In this document: positions 47,675 to 55,582 of the stretch, piece after piece | Numbering within the stretch: the first letter of the stretch is position 1 | How the letters are laid out: the number at the start of each line of letters is the position of its first letter | DNA from: a virus | Length of the DNA: 64,000 nucleotides | Virus record (IMG/VR): IMGVR_UViG_3300031754_000001 | Location: 1-64,000 of that record | Strand: one strand, 5' to 3' | The notes under the pieces: generated by a model | Database searches by the model: none | Told to the model about the DNA's origin: nothing | The model's input: the letters and a program-made list of their open reading frames with translations, nothing else | Translations under genes and position numbers: made by a program

Positions 47675-48048
47675 TGGCCGGCACGACGAACATCCCGCTG
47701 ACCACCCTGGCTCCCGGCACGTACAGTTTCGGGCCGGCGGCCCTGGCCGACACCGACTCCCAGGCCGTGCTCACGGTTGACCGTACCCCGGCGGGCGGGC
47801 TGAATTCCGCGCCCGTCACCACGACAGTGCAGATCATCGTGCAACAGAGCGACGACGGCGGCGCGACCTGGGTGCAGCGAGTCGCGTACACCCTGTCCGG
47901 CGGGTCCTACGCCAAAGGAGCCAACCCGCCGGTCACCACATCCGGGTGCGTCTGCAACTTCCAGCCCGCAACGGGCCGCGAGGTCCGGGCGCAAGTCGTC
48001 GTCGCGGGGGCCTCCATCGCGGTAGCGGGCAGCCTAGTCATCTCCTGA
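47674..48048 (+). CDS. small virion-associated beta protein
   Basis: 124 residues: TTVQIIVQQSDDGGATWVQR with two Cys (GCVC) and REVRAQVVVAGASIAVAGSL. SxDGGxTW resembles Asp-box style turns. Likely structural. Confidence 0.55.
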   Translation: MAGTTNIPLTTLAPGTYSFGPAALADTDSQAVLTVDRTPAGGLNSAPVTTTVQIIVQQSDDGGATWVQRVAYTLSGGSYAKGANPPVTTSGCVCNFQPATGREVRAQVVVAGASIAVAGSLVIS

Positions 48049-48092
48049 TCTGCCGTATGTCTTCGTAACTCGCGCCAGGAGGTGACCGGGAC

Positions 48093-48866
48093 GTGACGAC
48101 GCTGACGGTTACCGCCACCCAGGGCACAAGCAGCGCAACCGGAATGCTCATGCGCATCCGGGTACTCACCGGGGCTGCCGCCGCCGCCGCCCAGACCGGA
48201 GGCTCAGTTGCGGCCGGCGGCGGGGCCACGTCATCCGTTAACATCACGACGACCGTTGCCGGATCTCTCGTTTACGGCGCTCTCGGAAACCAGGGTTCCT
48301 GTGCCACCGGGGAACCGTCCACCACCATCGTTGATAATTTCGATGACACGGTAGCCGGGCAGTGGTACGGCTCGTACCGCACCACCGCCGTCACCGGGAC
48401 GCCCGGGGTGACGCTTGTCGGGTCGACCGTCAGCAACGGCTTCGGGTCGATCGCGGCGCAGGAAATCCTGGCCAGCGGGACCATCGCCGAAGACGCCTCC
48501 GCGCCTGCTGTCGTCAGCAGTAACTCCCTGACCGCGCTGACCTCGGCTAGTTTCACCCCGCCGCCTGGCAGCCTGATCGCCGTCATGATCCAGTGCGACG
48601 GGACGGCCAGCGGATTCGAGACCTGCACGGTCACCGATACGGGCGGCGGCCTAACCTGGGCGCAGAAGGCCAACACCAGCGCGATCAGCGGCTGCCTGTA
48701 TGCCGGCGTGTGGATCGCGGACGTGCCGGCTAGCGCAGCAGCTTCCGCGCAGTCCGCGCTCGTTCAGCGCGGGCGCCTGCGCCGGAACCGCGGGCGCGGG
48801 CGCCGCCAGCAGCTGCAGGTCAATCCCGGTCGGCCGGGCTTCGAGGGCTGGGGGCACCCGCTGTGA
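48093..48866 (+). CDS. tail-associated protein
   Basis: 257 residues from GTG with GGAGG upstream. VTATQGTSSATGMLMRIRVL and SNSLTALTSASFTPPPGSLI with FETCTVTDTGGGLTWAQKAN are typical of phage beta-sandwich tail proteins. The last 50 residues become abruptly Arg-rich (RGRLRRNRGRGRRQQLQ), a possible frameshifted tail. The stop overlaps the next GTG. Confidence 0.55.
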   Translation: MTTLTVTATQGTSSATGMLMRIRVLTGAAAAAAQTGGSVAAGGGATSSVNITTTVAGSLVYGALGNQGSCATGEPSTTIVDNFDDTVAGQWYGSYRTTAVTGTPGVTLVGSTVSNGFGSIAAQEILASGTIAEDASAPAVVSSNSLTALTSASFTPPPGSLIAVMIQCDGTASGFETCTVTDTGGGLTWAQKANTSAISGCLYAGVWIADVPASAAASAQSALVQRGRLRRNRGRGRRQQLQVNPGRPGFEGWGHPL

Positions 48867-50743
48867 GCCTGCTCCTGCTGTTCGGCGGATCCGTCACCTT
48901 CCCCGGAACCGTCACCCTGGGCGGGGCCGGGTCCCTGGGCACCGCCGCTACCCAGCTGCCCGCAGCCGTTACCCTGTCCGGCACCGGCTCGCTGGCCGCG
49001 CTCGCCACCCAGCTCCCGGCCGTCATTACGCTGGGCGCGGCCGGCTCGGTCGGCAACCTGGACATCACCAGAGCCCCGGTCACCCTGGGAGCTGCCGGAT
49101 CCCTGAGCACCGCTGCCGTGCAAGGCGCCGGCGCCACCCTCGGGGCCGCGGGATCGCTGACCGCCCCGTCCGTCCTGATTCCCGCCGCCGTCACCCTGGC
49201 CGGCACCGGATCCCTGGCCGCGCTCGCTACCCAGCTCCCGGCTGCCGTCACCCTCGGAGCGACCGGTTCTATCGGGAACCTGGATATCACCGGAGCCCCG
49301 GCTATCCTTGGCGGTGCAGGTGCGGTCACGACAGCCGCCGTGCAGGGTACAGGTGCGGTATTCAGCGGGGCCGGCCAGCTGACCGCACCTTCCGCGCAAC
49401 TGGCCGGGGCGGTGCTTGGCGCTGCGGGCTCGCTGGCCGCGCTCGCCACCCAGCTCCCGGCCGCCGTCACCCTCGGCGCCGCGGGCTCGGTCGGCAACCT
49501 GGATATCACCGGGACACCGGTCACCCTCGGCGGTGCCGGCTCGATCACGACGGCTGCCGTGCAGGGCGCCGGGGCGACGCTGGGCGGTGCAGGATCGCTG
49601 GGCACGGCCGCCATCCAGCTGGCCGGGGCGGCACTCGGTGCGACGGGCTCGCTGGCAACAGCCGTTATCCAGCTGGCCGGGGCGGCACTCGGCGGCGCGG
49701 GCTCGCTGGCGGCCATGCCGGGAGGAACCGGGGCCGGGGTCGTGACACTCAGCGGCCAGGGCTCCCTGAGCGCTCCTGCCGTCCAGGGGGTCATCGTCAC
49801 CCTAGGCGCGGCCGGGAACCTGTCCGCAGCCGCTGTGACCGCTGCCGGGGCCACCCTGGGCGGAGCAGCCTCCATCGGTACCCCAGGTGCTGTCCAGCGC
49901 GCTCCCGCGACGCTGGGAGCGGCAGGCTCGGTCGGGAACCTGGATATCACCGGGGCTGGCGCCGCGTTCGGGGCAGCCGGAACGCTGACGACTGCGGCTG
50001 TCCAGATGGTGCCTGCCGTGCTCGGGGGCGCCGGATCGCTGAGCACGGCAGCCATCCTGAGCGCGAGCACGGTCCTGGGTGCTGCCGGGGCGGTAACGGC
50101 CTCCGCCATGATCGTGCTCCCGGGTACGGCTGCCCTGAACGCGGCCGGATCGGTGACCGCCGGGACAGGCGGCAGCGGCAGCGGAACGCTCGGGGCGGCC
50201 GGAACGCTGACGACAGCGGGAACCCTCGCTCCCCCGGTTACCCTGGCCGGGACCGGCGCCCTGAGCGTCCTCGCCGTCCAGGGCGCCGCCGCTGCGCTGG
50301 GCGCCGCCGGGTCACTGATCGCGGTCACGGCCCTGGGCGCGGTCACGACGCTGGGTGCCGCGGGCTCGCTAGGCACCCTGCCGCCGTCTCAGGGCGGCAG
50401 CCTGAATGGCCAGGGCACGCTGAACGCCTCGCTCAGCACGATTCTCGTCCCGGTTACCCTGTCTGGCACCGGGTCGCTTGCCACGCTCGCGGCACTGCGG
50501 GCCACCGCCATCCTGACCGGAACCGGGATCCTGACGGCCGGGGCTGCCCAGCTGGCCGGGACGACCCTGGCCGCGGCCGGATTGCTGACCGCGCTCGGCA
50601 CTACGCACCCGCCCCAGATCAAGGGCTTCAGCACCGCGTACGGCGTGACCCGGCCCGTGCAGTCAGCGGCAGCCGTGACCGAAGCCGCGGGCATGTCCGC
50701 CAGCGTGACCGAGACCGCCGGATCGTCTTCCGGCGTATCCTGA
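48863..50743 (+). CDS. tandem-repeat fibre (TLGAAGSL repeats)
   Basis: 626 residues made almost entirely of G, A, T, L, S, V, P and Q. A unit of 15-20 residues of the form xVTLGAAGSLxTAAVQxAGA recurs about 30-35 times; longer super-repeats include LAALATQLPAAVTLGAAGSV followed by GNLDI. The regular TL/GSL spacing suggests a beta-solenoid or a thin fibre. No catalytic residues. The C-terminal 50 residues (IKGFSTAYGVTRPVQSAAAV) are unique. It probably forms an extended tail appendage or surface fibre. Confidence 0.7.
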   Translation: MSLLLLFGGSVTFPGTVTLGGAGSLGTAATQLPAAVTLSGTGSLAALATQLPAVITLGAAGSVGNLDITRAPVTLGAAGSLSTAAVQGAGATLGAAGSLTAPSVLIPAAVTLAGTGSLAALATQLPAAVTLGATGSIGNLDITGAPAILGGAGAVTTAAVQGTGAVFSGAGQLTAPSAQLAGAVLGAAGSLAALATQLPAAVTLGAAGSVGNLDITGTPVTLGGAGSITTAAVQGAGATLGGAGSLGTAAIQLAGAALGATGSLATAVIQLAGAALGGAGSLAAMPGGTGAGVVTLSGQGSLSAPAVQGVIVTLGAAGNLSAAAVTAAGATLGGAASIGTPGAVQRAPATLGAAGSVGNLDITGAGAAFGAAGTLTTAAVQMVPAVLGGAGSLSTAAILSASTVLGAAGAVTASAMIVLPGTAALNAAGSVTAGTGGSGSGTLGAAGTLTTAGTLAPPVTLAGTGALSVLAVQGAAAALGAAGSLIAVTALGAVTTLGAAGSLGTLPPSQGGSLNGQGTLNASLSTILVPVTLSGTGSLATLAALRATAILTGTGILTAGAAQLAGTTLAAAGLLTALGTTHPPQIKGFSTAYGVTRPVQSAAAVTEAAGMSASVTETAGSSSGVS

Positions 50744-50799
50744 TGACAGGCCAGCCGCGGTCAGACGGTCCGTGCGGGGTTCCGGCGTGAGGAGCCCGG

Positions 50800-51747
50800 G
50801 TGACGGCGACCGTCTTCTACGACAACGTGAACGAAGTGGCCCTGATCGCCAACACGTTCACCAACGCCGCAGGAGTCCCGGCTGACCCGACCACGGTATC
50901 CTGCGTCATCACCGACCCGGCGGCCACCGTGGTCACGCACTCCTACGCCGGGACGCTGCCCGCCGATATCGTGAAGGTGAGCACCGGCAAGTACACGCTG
51001 GCCGTGCCGTGCTCGCCGGCCATCGCCGGGGTTGACGGGCTGTGGGGTGCCGGGTGGATCGGCACCGGGGCGGTTTCCGATGTCCAGCCGGTCACCTGGC
51101 GGGTCCTGCCGTTCAGCACGTCCCAGCTGTGGTACATCGGCCTGGAGGAATTCAAGGACCGTCTCGGCATCACCGACAATACCGACGATTACGCCTGCCA
51201 GACCGCGATCGCTGCGGCAAGCAACTGGGTCAATGAATATACGGGACGGCATTTCAACCGGGTCACCGAGACGCGCACTTTCGTCCCGTATGACATTTAC
51301 CGGCTGAACGTCGACGACATCGTGCCCGGCACGGCGATCACGCTCAACGTCGATTTCGACGGCGACGGGACTTACGAGCAGGCCTGGGTCAAGGATGTCG
51401 ATTACCAGCTGTTCCTGGGCAGGAACACGTTCAATACCGGCTCGTCCGGGGTGCAGCGGCCGTATGAGAAAGTCCGGGTGATCACCTCCGGGCGTACCTT
51501 CCCGTTCTTGTGGCCGTTCGCCCCGCTTAACCGGGTGCAGATCGCGACGACGTGGGGCTGGCCCGCGATCCCGCCGGCTGTCCCCGAGGCTACCCGGATC
51601 CTGGCCGCGGACGAGTTCAAGATGAAAGACGCGCCTTTCGGCGTCGCAGGTGTCTCCGACTACGGCATCGTGAGAATCCAGAGCAACCCGTGGCTGGTGG
51701 AGAACCTGCGCCCTTACGTGCGAGGTCGTCGTAAGGTCGGAGTATGA
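50800..51747 (+). CDS. head-tail connector fused to an N-terminal beta domain
   Basis: 315 residues from GTG. Residues 1-100 form a beta domain (VTATVFYDNVNEVALIANTF, CVITDPAATVVTHSY). From about residue 110, LEEFKDRLGITDNTDDYACQ and TAIAAASNWVNEYTGRHF match gp6-like head-tail connectors that extend the portal channel. The C-terminus (ATTWGWPAIPPAVPEATRIL) completes the connector. It returns the gene order to the joining module after the fibre block. Confidence 0.8.
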   Translation: MTATVFYDNVNEVALIANTFTNAAGVPADPTTVSCVITDPAATVVTHSYAGTLPADIVKVSTGKYTLAVPCSPAIAGVDGLWGAGWIGTGAVSDVQPVTWRVLPFSTSQLWYIGLEEFKDRLGITDNTDDYACQTAIAAASNWVNEYTGRHFNRVTETRTFVPYDIYRLNVDDIVPGTAITLNVDFDGDGTYEQAWVKDVDYQLFLGRNTFNTGSSGVQRPYEKVRVITSGRTFPFLWPFAPLNRVQIATTWGWPAIPPAVPEATRILAADEFKMKDAPFGVAGVSDYGIVRIQSNPWLVENLRPYVRGRRKVGV

Positions 51748-51887
51748 GGCATATCCGGAAGCATTCACGGACACGGCGCATACTGATCGATTCTCACGAC
51801 TTGCGTTTCGGCTTGTTCTATGTAAAGAAACATAGTGCATGGATCCATCTGCCCGGAGTGGTCATTCGCCTGAAAGGAGACGGCTGA
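51744..51887 (+). CDS. small basic protein (moron-like)
   Basis: 47 residues: RHIRKHSRTRRILIDSHDLR and FYVKKHSAWIHLPGVVIRLK. Coupled to both neighbours, yet the DNA is clearly more AT-rich than its surroundings, a sign of recent transfer. Confidence 0.5.
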   Translation: MRHIRKHSRTRRILIDSHDLRFGLFYVKKHSAWIHLPGVVIRLKGDG

Positions 51888-51979
51888 TGTTCATCCTGAC
51901 CACCGTGAATTGCAGCGCGCTGGTGCCCGTGATCATTCCGAGAGCAGGCGCGGGCAGCCGGGGCGGGCGCGGGCGGTGA
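51887..51979 (+). CDS. 30-residue peptide
   Basis: ATG overlaps the preceding TGA (TGATG) and its stop overlaps the next GTG. Reads FILTTVNCSALVPVII and an Arg/Gly tail. Real only if the coupling is meaningful. Confidence 0.3.
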   Translation: MFILTTVNCSALVPVIIPRAGAGSRGGRGR

Positions 51980-52224
51980 AGATCATGATCCTGGCCGGAT
52001 GGCGGCGGCTGATCATCCAGGCGGGCGGCTGGTCCCTGATCGATCTCGATATCCTCAGCCCGCTGCGCAGCCCGGCAGCGGTCCGGTCTGTTCCCGACGT
52101 GCCCGGCACGGACCCGCGCAGTACCACGGGCGCCCAGGTTGAGCAGGCCGGCGAGCCCGCGCCCGGGTTCGGGTTCCGCGGCAGTATCGCCACCGTCGTG
52201 GCCCGTGACAACAGGAAAGACTGA
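51976..52224 (+). CDS. hypothetical 82-residue protein
   Basis: GTGA overlap start. A hydrophobic/aromatic N-terminus (MILAGWRRLIIQAGGWSLID) is followed by a Pro/Gly-rich tail. It may be membrane-associated. Unknown. Confidence 0.4.
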   Translation: MKIMILAGWRRLIIQAGGWSLIDLDILSPLRSPAAVRSVPDVPGTDPRSTTGAQVEQAGEPAPGFGFRGSIATVVARDNRKD

Positions 52225-52225
52225 C

Positions 52226-52858
52226 ATGGCGGTCAAGATCGGCGTGGTAGGCGACCTGTCGTTCGGGGACCCGGGGCGGCTGGCCGCGGTGCTCGACGCC
52301 GCGCTGATCGCCTGCGATTACGTGGTTCAGGTAGGCGATCTGCATCCGGCCTATCCCCAGGTGACCTCCCGGTACGCGACTAGCGGGCATAAGCTGTTCC
52401 CGGTCCCGGGCAATCACGACGTGGATTACAACTCGATCGGCTGCCCGCGCACCTGGCGGCTGGACCTGCAGGCACCCTCAGTGACCCTGCTTGGCCTGGA
52501 TAACGCGGCCGGGTCGCTGAGCCCGGATTCCAAGGTCCTGTTCAACGCGGCCAAGACCGCCCGGTTCGAGTTCGTTTTCGCGCACATGCCGCCGTGTGAG
52601 CTGGTTCTCCCGGATGGAAGCACTAACGGGCATAACATGGCCGAAGCCGGCGGCGGTGCCGACGCGGACTGGCTGACGAACATGCTGAAGACCCGGGCTG
52701 ACGCCATGTTCTGCGGGCATTACCACGGCTGGACCTATCAGCAGGCCCCGTTCGGGCCGATTATCGTGGACGGCCGGGGTGGCGCGGCGCCTGAGCTGGC
52801 CTATACCCTGCTCACCGTTACAGACGAAGGCTGGGTACTTCACTCAGTTGGGGTGTGA
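52226..52858 (+). CDS. calcineurin-like metallophosphoesterase
   Basis: 210 residues with the full motif set: VGVVGDLSFG-type start (KIGVVGDLSF), YVVQVGDLHPA (GDLH), FPVPGNHDVDY (GNHD), FVFAHMPP and MFCGHYHGW (GHYH). These ligands hold two metal ions. Family members cleave phosphodiesters or phosphomonoesters, including cyclic nucleotides, RNA 2',3'-cyclic ends or DNA. The substrate is open; a role in RNA end processing would fit the RNA theme but is not shown. Confidence 0.88.
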   Translation: MAVKIGVVGDLSFGDPGRLAAVLDAALIACDYVVQVGDLHPAYPQVTSRYATSGHKLFPVPGNHDVDYNSIGCPRTWRLDLQAPSVTLLGLDNAAGSLSPDSKVLFNAAKTARFEFVFAHMPPCELVLPDGSTNGHNMAEAGGGADADWLTNMLKTRADAMFCGHYHGWTYQQAPFGPIIVDGRGGAAPELAYTLLTVTDEGWVLHSVGV

Positions 52859-52859
52859 C

Positions 52860-53606
52860 ATGGCCGCCCAGCCGCGCAAGGCTAAGCGCTCCCCAGCTCA
52901 GGTCAAGGCGAGCCAGGCGTTCGCGCGGGCCGGGCGCGCGGCCCAGGCTAAGGTCCGGCAGGCGGCAATCGCCAAGACCGGCAAGCCGCCGCCCCGCAGC
53001 AGGAAGCAGCAGGCAGCGTCCCGGAACTTCGCCGCGGCCGGGCGCGCGGCCCAGGCAGCCCGGCGGGCAGGCAAGCAGCCAGTCAAGCCGAAAGCCGTGG
53101 CAGCCCCGTGCCCGGATATGCTCGGTTCAGCCGGGAGCCTCAATAAGCCGGCCCCCCAGTTGCGCCCAACCGGGCTCCCGGCACCGCTGAACTCCCAATT
53201 CCAGTTGGAGCCAGGGCCGTTCATTCCAAGTGAACCGGCCTTCTCGTTGCACCGCCTGCCCGCCTGCGGCCCGGTCGCGCTGGCTGAGCACCTGGCCGTC
53301 TTCACCGGGATCCTCGTCCCGGACGAGGCCATCCTGGCGCTGCATGACCGGGCTGGGGTGATCAGCCTGGACGGCCTGCTCGAACGCGTCGCGGCGGAAG
53401 GACTGGCCGGGCCGGAGACGAGACTGGCCCACTTCGAACGGTGCGATCCGGATACGGCCGTGCCCGGCCTGATCTACGGGATCCAGCTGCGCGTCGGCTA
53501 CCATGCGGTACTGCTGCGGCCGGACGGCATGCTGAGCTGGGGTCAGGTAATGCCCCGGCACGGCGTCCCGGCAGAGGCCTGGTGGCTGGAGTGGGAGGCG
53601 GAGTGA
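52860..53606 (+). CDS. basic Ala/Arg/Lys-rich protein with C-terminal papain-like fold
   Basis: 248 residues. Residues 1-80 are histone-like: two copies of a SRNFAAAGRAAQA / SQAFARAGRAAQA helix between Lys/Arg/Pro stretches. The C-terminal 130 residues contain LPACGPVALAEHLAVFTG and RVGYHAVLLRPDGMLSWGQV, giving a Cys near a helix start and a His before strands, the layout of C39/papain-like peptidases. Either a virion peptidase or an inactive fold. The basic part may bind DNA. Confidence 0.55.
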   Translation: MAAQPRKAKRSPAQVKASQAFARAGRAAQAKVRQAAIAKTGKPPPRSRKQQAASRNFAAAGRAAQAARRAGKQPVKPKAVAAPCPDMLGSAGSLNKPAPQLRPTGLPAPLNSQFQLEPGPFIPSEPAFSLHRLPACGPVALAEHLAVFTGILVPDEAILALHDRAGVISLDGLLERVAAEGLAGPETRLAHFERCDPDTAVPGLIYGIQLRVGYHAVLLRPDGMLSWGQVMPRHGVPAEAWWLEWEAE

Positions 53607-53728
53607 GCCCGGCCCGGCGTCGCAAGCGGAAACGACTGCCGTGGATGGTCCGGGCGATGGCAGCTATCCTCACGACCCGGAAGAGGAAGCGGAAACGGGA
53701 ACCGGGCGACGTCGCGGAGGCTGAATGA
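53603..53728 (+). CDS. 41-residue highly basic peptide
   Basis: GTGA overlap start. It contains two poly-basic clusters, RRRKRKRLP and TRKRKRKRE, around a hydrophobic stretch (WMVRAMAAILTT). A nucleic acid-binding or membrane-active peptide is conceivable. Confidence 0.4.
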   Translation: MSPARRRKRKRLPWMVRAMAAILTTRKRKRKREPGDVAEAE

Positions 53729-54009
53729 ACGAGCAGCCGGAGAGCGGGGAGAACCCGGAACTGCCGGGCCTGGAAGAACTCCTGCGCGCATCCCAGGGCA
53801 TCACCCCGGACATGACCGGCGCGATCAGCGCGATGGCCTCGGTTCACGCCCAGTGGCGCCAGGCGTGGGCGGACACCGGCAAGTTCACTGACGAGGAAAC
53901 GTTCGAGCTGGTCCGCCTCTTGGTAGCCTCGTCTGCCGGGGGAATCCGCTCGCTCGGGTTATCCTGGCTGCCGGAGGGACGTACTAGTCACCGCCGCCCG
54001 GGAAGCTAG
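53725..54009 (+). CDS. hypothetical helical protein
   Basis: 94 residues; ATG overlaps the preceding TGA. LPGLEELLRASQGITPDMTG then TDEETFELVRLLVASSAGGI. Similar in size to small tail-joining helical proteins, but unassigned. Confidence 0.5.
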   Translation: MNEQPESGENPELPGLEELLRASQGITPDMTGAISAMASVHAQWRQAWADTGKFTDEETFELVRLLVASSAGGIRSLGLSWLPEGRTSHRRPGS

Positions 54010-54086
54010 CCGGAAAATCGCGACCCCGGGCAGGAGCGTGAGTAGCCGGCTCGGCGCGCTCTCCCTCCGGATATCTGGCACACTGG

Positions 54087-54146
54087 TAAACGCAGCGGGC
54101 CGGAGGAACCGGACCCAGGGCAGGCATCACCGGAGCCCCTGCCCTC
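54087..54146 (+). promoter_or_regulatory. promoter and hairpin leader
   Basis: TAAACG as weak -10. AGGGCAGG pairs perfectly with CCTGCCCT around CATCACCGGAGC, holding GGAG in the loop, and the GTG start follows within two bases. Confidence 0.5.
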
Positions 54147-54884
54147 GTGCCTGACCTCACCCCGGACACCGCGGCCGAGCAGCACCGCCTGCTTGCCCAG
54201 GCTGACGCGATGGACGGCCTGCCGCAGGCTCCCGCGGGTACCCGCCAGGACCGCGGCGACCGGGCCGGCGAGGCTCGCGCCCTGCTTCAGGATCTCGCCG
54301 TGAAACGAGACGAGATCCGGCGGCTGCGCCGGGAAGCCTTCCGCTCCCATTCGCTGGGCCGCTGGGTCACCCTGGTAATGCGCGATCAGGCCGGCGGGGT
54401 CTTCTCCGGCCACCAGCTGTGGGCGCGGAACCCGCATGTCCGGTCCGGCAGCCAGCTCACGTTCGGTGAGCGGTCCGCCGACATCATGCGGAATGCGTTC
54501 GGGTCCTGGGCGTTCGTCGGCGGGTTCCTGGCGTTCATGGCCTCCTGGATGATCCTGAACTCCGTCCTGCTGGCTCACGGCGGGTTCGACAAGTACCCCT
54601 GGATCCTGCTGAACCTGGGCCTGTCGATGATGGCCGGGCTGCAGGGCGCGCTGATCCTGATCGCCGCCAAGCGGGCCGACCGGGTGCAGGCAGAGCAGGC
54701 CCTGGCGCACTACGCCGAAACCTCCAAGCTGGATGCGCTGCAGACCCAGAACAACGAGATGACCGCACGGATCGAGACGGCTACTAGCCTGCTCGCCGAA
54801 ATCCACCGGCATGTCAGCGCGCTGTCCCCGGAAGCCGGCACGTTCAGCCCGGATGAGGTCCCGCCGGAGAACGGCTATGGCTGA
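54147..54884 (+). CDS. DUF1003 membrane protein
   Basis: 245 residues. An N-terminal charged helical region (LLQDLAVKRDEIRRLRREAF) is followed by SADIMRNAFGSWAFVGGFLA, TM1 (FMASWMILNSVLLA), FDKYPWILLNLGLSMMAGLQ in TM2, and the DUF1003 tail KRADRVQAEQALAHYAETSK. The family is common in bacteria and of unknown function. A phage copy with its own promoter could alter the host membrane. Some members are linked to magnesium or stress genes. Confidence 0.85.
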   Translation: MPDLTPDTAAEQHRLLAQADAMDGLPQAPAGTRQDRGDRAGEARALLQDLAVKRDEIRRLRREAFRSHSLGRWVTLVMRDQAGGVFSGHQLWARNPHVRSGSQLTFGERSADIMRNAFGSWAFVGGFLAFMASWMILNSVLLAHGGFDKYPWILLNLGLSMMAGLQGALILIAAKRADRVQAEQALAHYAETSKLDALQTQNNEMTARIETATSLLAEIHRHVSALSPEAGTFSPDEVPPENGYG

Positions 54885-55164
54885 TGAAAGCCCCCCGGTC
54901 ATGCTGGACTGGTCGCTGTGGTGCGGTCGGCATCTGGAGCCGTACCGGGCACGGTGGCCGGAAGGCGCGATGGTCGCGATGATGCGGCTGTTCGACGCGG
55001 CCGTGAAGATGCCCGCCGTGGCCGAGGCAGCCGGGCATAAGACGGAGAACCTGACCGGGGCGCTGCAGCGATTCGCGCCGCTGTGCTGCTTCATCAGCCG
55101 GGACGAGCTGGAAGCGATCTACGCCGAGACAGTGCTGCTGCCCCCGGGAGCCGGCCATGGCTAA
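54877..55164 (+). CDS. hypothetical protein, tail-joining region
   Basis: 95 residues: PPVMLDWSLWCGRHLEPYRA, RLFDAAVKMPAVAEAAGHKT, and LCCFISRDELEAIYAETVLL. It overlaps both neighbours. Position suggests a head-tail joining accessory; no fold recognised. Confidence 0.5.
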   Translation: MADESPPVMLDWSLWCGRHLEPYRARWPEGAMVAMMRLFDAAVKMPAVAEAAGHKTENLTGALQRFAPLCCFISRDELEAIYAETVLLPPGAGHG

Positions 55165-55582
55165 CCTGATCGCCATCCGGAACGCGATCGCCGCGAATAT
55201 CACGAAGTACACCGGGCTGCGCGCGGACGGCCAGGCCCGTGATTCCGTTACGCCGCCCTGCGCAGTAGTGCTGCCCGGCAGCCCGTACATCACCTATGCC
55301 GTCACCATGGACGGCGCGCTGAATTTCAATTTCATCGTCCTGCTGATCATCTCCGATGCCGCCCCGGTGGAGAAAACCCAGCGAGCCCTGGACGCGCTGC
55401 TCGGCGCGGGCAAGAGCACAGACGTGACCGGATCGGTCCCGATGGCGATCGAGCAGGATAACACCCTCGGCGGGACGGTGGATTTCATCCAGTCGGTCAC
55501 GGCTACGAATTACGGCCGCATCGATTACGCCGGCCAGACGTATTTCGGGGCCAGGGTTAACTGCGTCGTAGGAGGAATGTGA
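55157..55582 (+). CDS. tail terminator-like protein
   Basis: 141 residues. LIAIRNAIAANITKYTGLRA, an alpha/beta core (AVVLPGSPYITYAVTMDG, FNFIVLLIISDA), EKTQRALDALLGAGKSTDVT and a C-terminal strand match the small proteins that cap the tail tube. Gene order (after connector, before tail tube) agrees. Confidence 0.7.
   Translation: MANLIAIRNAIAANITKYTGLRADGQARDSVTPPCAVVLPGSPYITYAVTMDGALNFNFIVLLIISDAAPVEKTQRALDALLGAGKSTDVTGSVPMAIEQDNTLGGTVDFIQSVTATNYGRIDYAGQTYFGARVNCVVGGM

Noticed and set aside
48863-50743. CRISPR-like repeat array
   Set aside because: The repeats are coding, degenerate and lack unique spacers of constant length.
48700-50790. Alternative long frames (696 residues +, 518 residues -) over the repeat gene
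   Set aside because: The repeat DNA keeps several frames open. Only the 48863 frame has a coupled start, a hydrophobic beta-type periodicity and a unique C-terminus; the others are Arg/Pro-rich or mirror repeats.
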